From assembly GCA_029219385.1 (NCBI GenBank), contig JAQXTH010000006.1, positions 16,903 to 80,902 on the forward strand: 64,000 nucleotides of DNA, in the 5' to 3' direction. Both the position numbers and the translations under genes were made by a program. This DNA comes from Prevotellaceae bacterium. GTDB lineage: Bacteria; Bacteroidota; Bacteroidia; Bacteroidales; Bacteroidaceae. Each line of letters starts with the position of its first letter. Positions within the stretch are counted from its first letter, which is position 1. This document shows positions 63,401 through 64,000 of the stretch, piece after piece. The notes beneath the pieces were generated by a model that saw nothing but the letters and a program-made list of their open reading frames with translations, was not told the origin of the DNA and ran no database searches.

Positions 63401-64000
63401 CCAACTACCTCACCATGAAGGGTGTTGAAGGCAATGTCAACGTATTGAACAACACCGGCGTGTGGACCCTCGAAGCCACCGGCGAACAAGAAGACGGTCT
63501 CGACACCTACTACTTCAAGTCGGTAGACAACGGCCTCTATTGGAAGAAAGAAGACTGGGCCAACGAACCCGAAGGCTACGACGGCTTCGACATCCACGGC
63601 TATGCAGGTCTCAACACCTACTTCACCGACAATACCGCTGAAGCCATCAAGATCACCGTGGCAGCCTGCGGCTCAACCGACAACTGGCGTTCAGCCGACG
63701 GAGGCGAACAAGGCTATATCCTCGCCACCGCTTACGACGGCAAGCAACTCCGCCTCGGCCAGCAGCGCGGCACCGATGCTACCTTCGAGCCCTACAAGGA
63801 TGATCTCGCATGGGAGTTCTATGAGGCAACATTCAACAACGACATCCGCGCTGAGTTGGCAGCAGTCGTTGCAACTTGCAACATCGACCTCGCCACCGCC
63901 ACCACAGGCGACAAGCCCGGCTACTACAATGCCGAGAAGATAGCCGCCTACAGCGCAGCCCTCACCGCAGCTCAGGGTATCACCGATGAAAGCACCAAAA
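60427..64000 (+). CDS. Very large secreted multidomain protein, 5' part (3' end outside window)
   Basis: Frame open from ATG 60427 to the window edge, 1191 codons, absent from the ORF track for lack of a stop. Signal peptide ending FGANRAFANG. Residues about 35-230 are BspA-like leucine-rich repeats (FKFASINSLVVGEGCTTIAG, STVTTISGAG). About 255-295 and 475-565 are helical FIVAR-type spacers (AAVKTLENTYAAL, GLANLKATRQALVEA). Lectin-like blocks begin EGYYYMVNNYEAYN (about 305) and DGYYYIVNAASDF (about 572); a discoidin/F5-8-type domain lies near 782-905 (SWIVTKSDDGENWSYVGEYS); a further block starts AGKTYAIKNVTNANY (about 980). Probably surface-exposed or type IX secreted, binding or cleaving host or diet polymers; no catalytic site seen. 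Confidence 0.85.
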   Translation, partial: MFKQVRFTLLSLLVLLAFGANRAFANGTLVDGVYYIFDEANRTATVTYSGPSVPAAAGDNNGYSGDVVVPGSVYYNGYEYTVTTIGEGAFKFASINSLVVGEGCTTIAGSSFNNANIAVSMTLPSTVTTISGAGDNGAGSTCPTIIIGSLEKGSQLTAINGSFMYNANVNDVYMYGTNPATTVGAYAFSKAPKIHVPDISLALYQACGWAKDGWSRTRNFVGDINVPMSWEDFQANLATYVAKGVKKGDSPNTFAEGEEVNAYLAALDAAKAMTEGTSSDDMKAAVKTLENTYAALPAALPLTEGYYYMVNNYEAYNEKYGVYPAIFTAPEFVRSSGASACLFDKFDANNANYIYKLTAKEGLEGGFYAQNAATGWYLNTGDGDTWYGEVTTCSETAVNAQIFKAYGVGNGAFWVADETDTNVSRAISGAASVPSRNYVFGWTTFADVVADNLKGYNTWTLIPVAEETVTTLVAKAEEEKAAKAAILAELEPLYASLADLATAVNNGEAPYDTMNEEVVANFKNAYATAKTLVAIKKYNQGVSSETYTNGLANLKATRQALVEATPVNLEDGYYYIVNAASDFKNNHDGQNAAMCIDVAGEPIKWALFDNSQEKFVMEIKKQDSGNYLIKGYSTGAYFASTEQPDTYSNPVFTSLDAPVEQIIKHYEKYSEGAYVIHNVVNGWDWHPLGNNAGKGVSGSIVGWPAYMSEVSTWNFVKVTDEDWAAIEQGKRTEEAKALLNEANLALLDNVSEWTTNATLIKSDASNLSTNATSLDLGKLVNGNLSETTETWAQYPSSDAYLQVEIDDADLCSDLRLSIAPRTGQYYKADTPKSWIVTKSDDGENWSYVGEYSTDPDAIAEGQLFTYPVISLGSTAKYVRFTSPVAIENRTGKTTHFALGEFKLESVSAAATIDDANVSAAYTALVNAIDELRQAVDANTVTADQKTAFETAYDTYAAAITEYNIPGGVWEIASEATAPAAGKTYAIKNVTNANYLTMKGVEGNVNVLNNTGVWTLEATGEQEDGLDTYYFKSVDNGLYWKKEDWANEPEGYDGFDIHGYAGLNTYFTDNTAEAIKITVAACGSTDNWRSADGGEQGYILATAYDGKQLRLGQQRGTDATFEPYKDDLAWEFYEATFNNDIRAELAAVVATCNIDLATATTGDKPGYYNAEKIAAYSAALTAAQGITDESTK

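Noticed and set aside
60464-63943. ORFs on both strands inside the large secreted gene, including a 267-residue minus-strand frame
   Set aside because: Low-stop regions opposite a long repetitive coding frame; the plus-strand frame with signal peptide explains the region.

Overview
The window reads as chromosomal DNA from a member of the Bacteroidales (Bacteroidetes); the genus cannot be settled from sequence alone. Supporting signs are promoters of the Bacteroidetes type (-7 box TAnnTTTG, sometimes with TTG/TTTG about 19-21 bases upstream), weak or absent Shine-Dalgarno sites, families typical of the phylum (DUF4835, DUF3127, BtuG-like surface lipoprotein, BspA-like secreted protein, TamB-like AsmA protein, fused single-chain PurL), and the gene order dnaN - exonuclease - coaBC - DUF4835 - recN. 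Several ORF-track starts are TTG codons that lie in -7 boxes or upstream of a better ATG; I moved those starts to the downstream ATG.

Layout. 1-1560: 5' part of a TamB-like gene on the minus strand, its 3' part outside the window. 1807-3789: secreted six-hairpin glycosidase-like protein, ending 6 bases from the convergent end of a large minus-strand operon (14735 to 3796): dnaN, DEDDh exonuclease, coaBC, DUF4835, recN, a TPR protein with a degenerate protease domain, dusB, an APC amino-acid permease and a methyltransferase. 14967-15814: two tandem DUF3127 genes, the second ending in an SSB-like tip. 15815-16353: a non-coding stretch with terminators, a 23-base tandem palindromic repeat and a MITE-like inverted repeat. 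16354-21673 (minus): ahcY - yfhO-like - hisS. 21799-26507: divergent Ca2+-type P-ATPase and Na/Pi cotransporter. 26523-26818: two tiny overlapping ORFs. 26982-30683: purL.

30925-36651 is a vitamin B12 uptake locus: a BtuB-like receptor, a cobalamin riboswitch, then BtuG-, BtuF- and BtuC-like genes without an ATPase gene. It fits functionally with the B12-dependent methylmalonyl-CoA mutase genes (mutA, mutB) at 53523-57534. 36894-40217 holds a nucleotidyltransferase, the second copy of the 23-base repeat element, and manA-manC for GDP-mannose. 40509-40590 is tRNA-Leu(CAA).

40723-53081 is an AT-rich accessory island with ten genes all on the minus strand and mostly overlapping or nearly touching: an XRE regulator with a DinD-like tail, a single-chain restriction-methylation-specificity protein, an OLD-like ATPase/TOPRIM protein, a GIY-YIG/DUF4357 protein, a TcmP / three-Cys (DUF5131) pair, an AlbA_2 (Schlafen-like) regulator, and a three-gene module of GHKL ATPase, STAS-like DUF4325 and two-helix membrane protein. 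It looks like a defence island, and the last module is the best candidate for an undescribed system.

57743-60208 is a GH78-like rhamnosidase and 60427-64000 the 5' part of a very large secreted multidomain protein running off the window. No CRISPR array, rRNA, integrase or transposase gene was seen.
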